From: Lentisphaeria bacterium
Lineage (GTDB): Bacteria; Verrucomicrobiota; Lentisphaeria; Oligosphaerales; Lenti-02
DNA length: 6,160 bases
NCBI GenBank assembly: GCA_023145395.1
Contig: JAGLDW010000345.1
Span: 1-6,160, forward strand
Reading direction: 5' to 3'
The notes beneath the pieces are model-generated. The model saw only the letters and a program-made list of their open reading frames with translations. It was not told where the DNA came from and did not search any database. A program made the position numbers and the translations under genes. This document shows, in pieces, positions 6,148 through 6,160 of this stretch (position 1 is its first letter; each line of letters opens with the position of its first letter).

Positions 6148-6160
6148 GTTGCGGCATCGG

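Overview
The window is a GC-rich stretch of bacterial chromosome with three protein genes and one tRNA gene. The gene set is a plant/trypanosomatid-type 6-phosphofructokinase, a long L-fucose isomerase and a secreted GHL10 (DUF187/YngK-like) glycosidase-like protein. Together with clean Shine-Dalgarno sequences, this would fit a polysaccharide-degrading member of the PVC group (Verrucomicrobiota, Lentisphaerota, Kiritimatiellota, Planctomycetota). That placement is an inference from gene content only; nothing in the window is a true phylogenetic marker.

Layout. Bases 12-1877, minus strand, encode L-fucose isomerase (fucI), with all three expected metal/catalytic residues. Bases 1935-3278, minus strand, encode a 447-residue 6-phosphofructokinase that lies 57 bp upstream of fucI and is probably cotranscribed with it. 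Bases 3279-3510 form a divergent control region. It holds a perfect 6-3-6 palindrome (GCACAT-GAT-ATGTGC), a pair of GCATGC sites 22 bp apart and, next to the pfk ribosome-binding site, a 6-bp stem hairpin. Bases 3511-5940, plus strand, encode an 809-residue exported protein: signal peptide, beta-sandwich-like N-terminal domain, a class-I amidotransferase-like alpha/beta domain, a helical linker and a C-terminal GHL10 TIM barrel. Bases 6026-6099, minus strand, are tRNA-Gly(CCC) with an encoded CCA end and a plausible promoter at 6120-6147.

How the genes may work together. An exported carbohydrate-active protein sits divergently from an isomerase for a deoxy-sugar and a glycolytic kinase. This suggests a small sugar-use locus: the exported protein acts on a glycan outside the cytoplasm, FucI converts released fucose (or D-arabinose or another compatible sugar) to its ketose, and the kinase serves the lower pathway. 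No fuculokinase, fuculose-phosphate aldolase, transporter or regulator is present here, so the pathway link is a hypothesis. Nothing clearly mobile, no CRISPR array and no rRNA was seen. I did not find an obviously new system. The best leads are the operator-like control region, the ten-G homopolymer inside the kinase gene and the multidomain exported protein.
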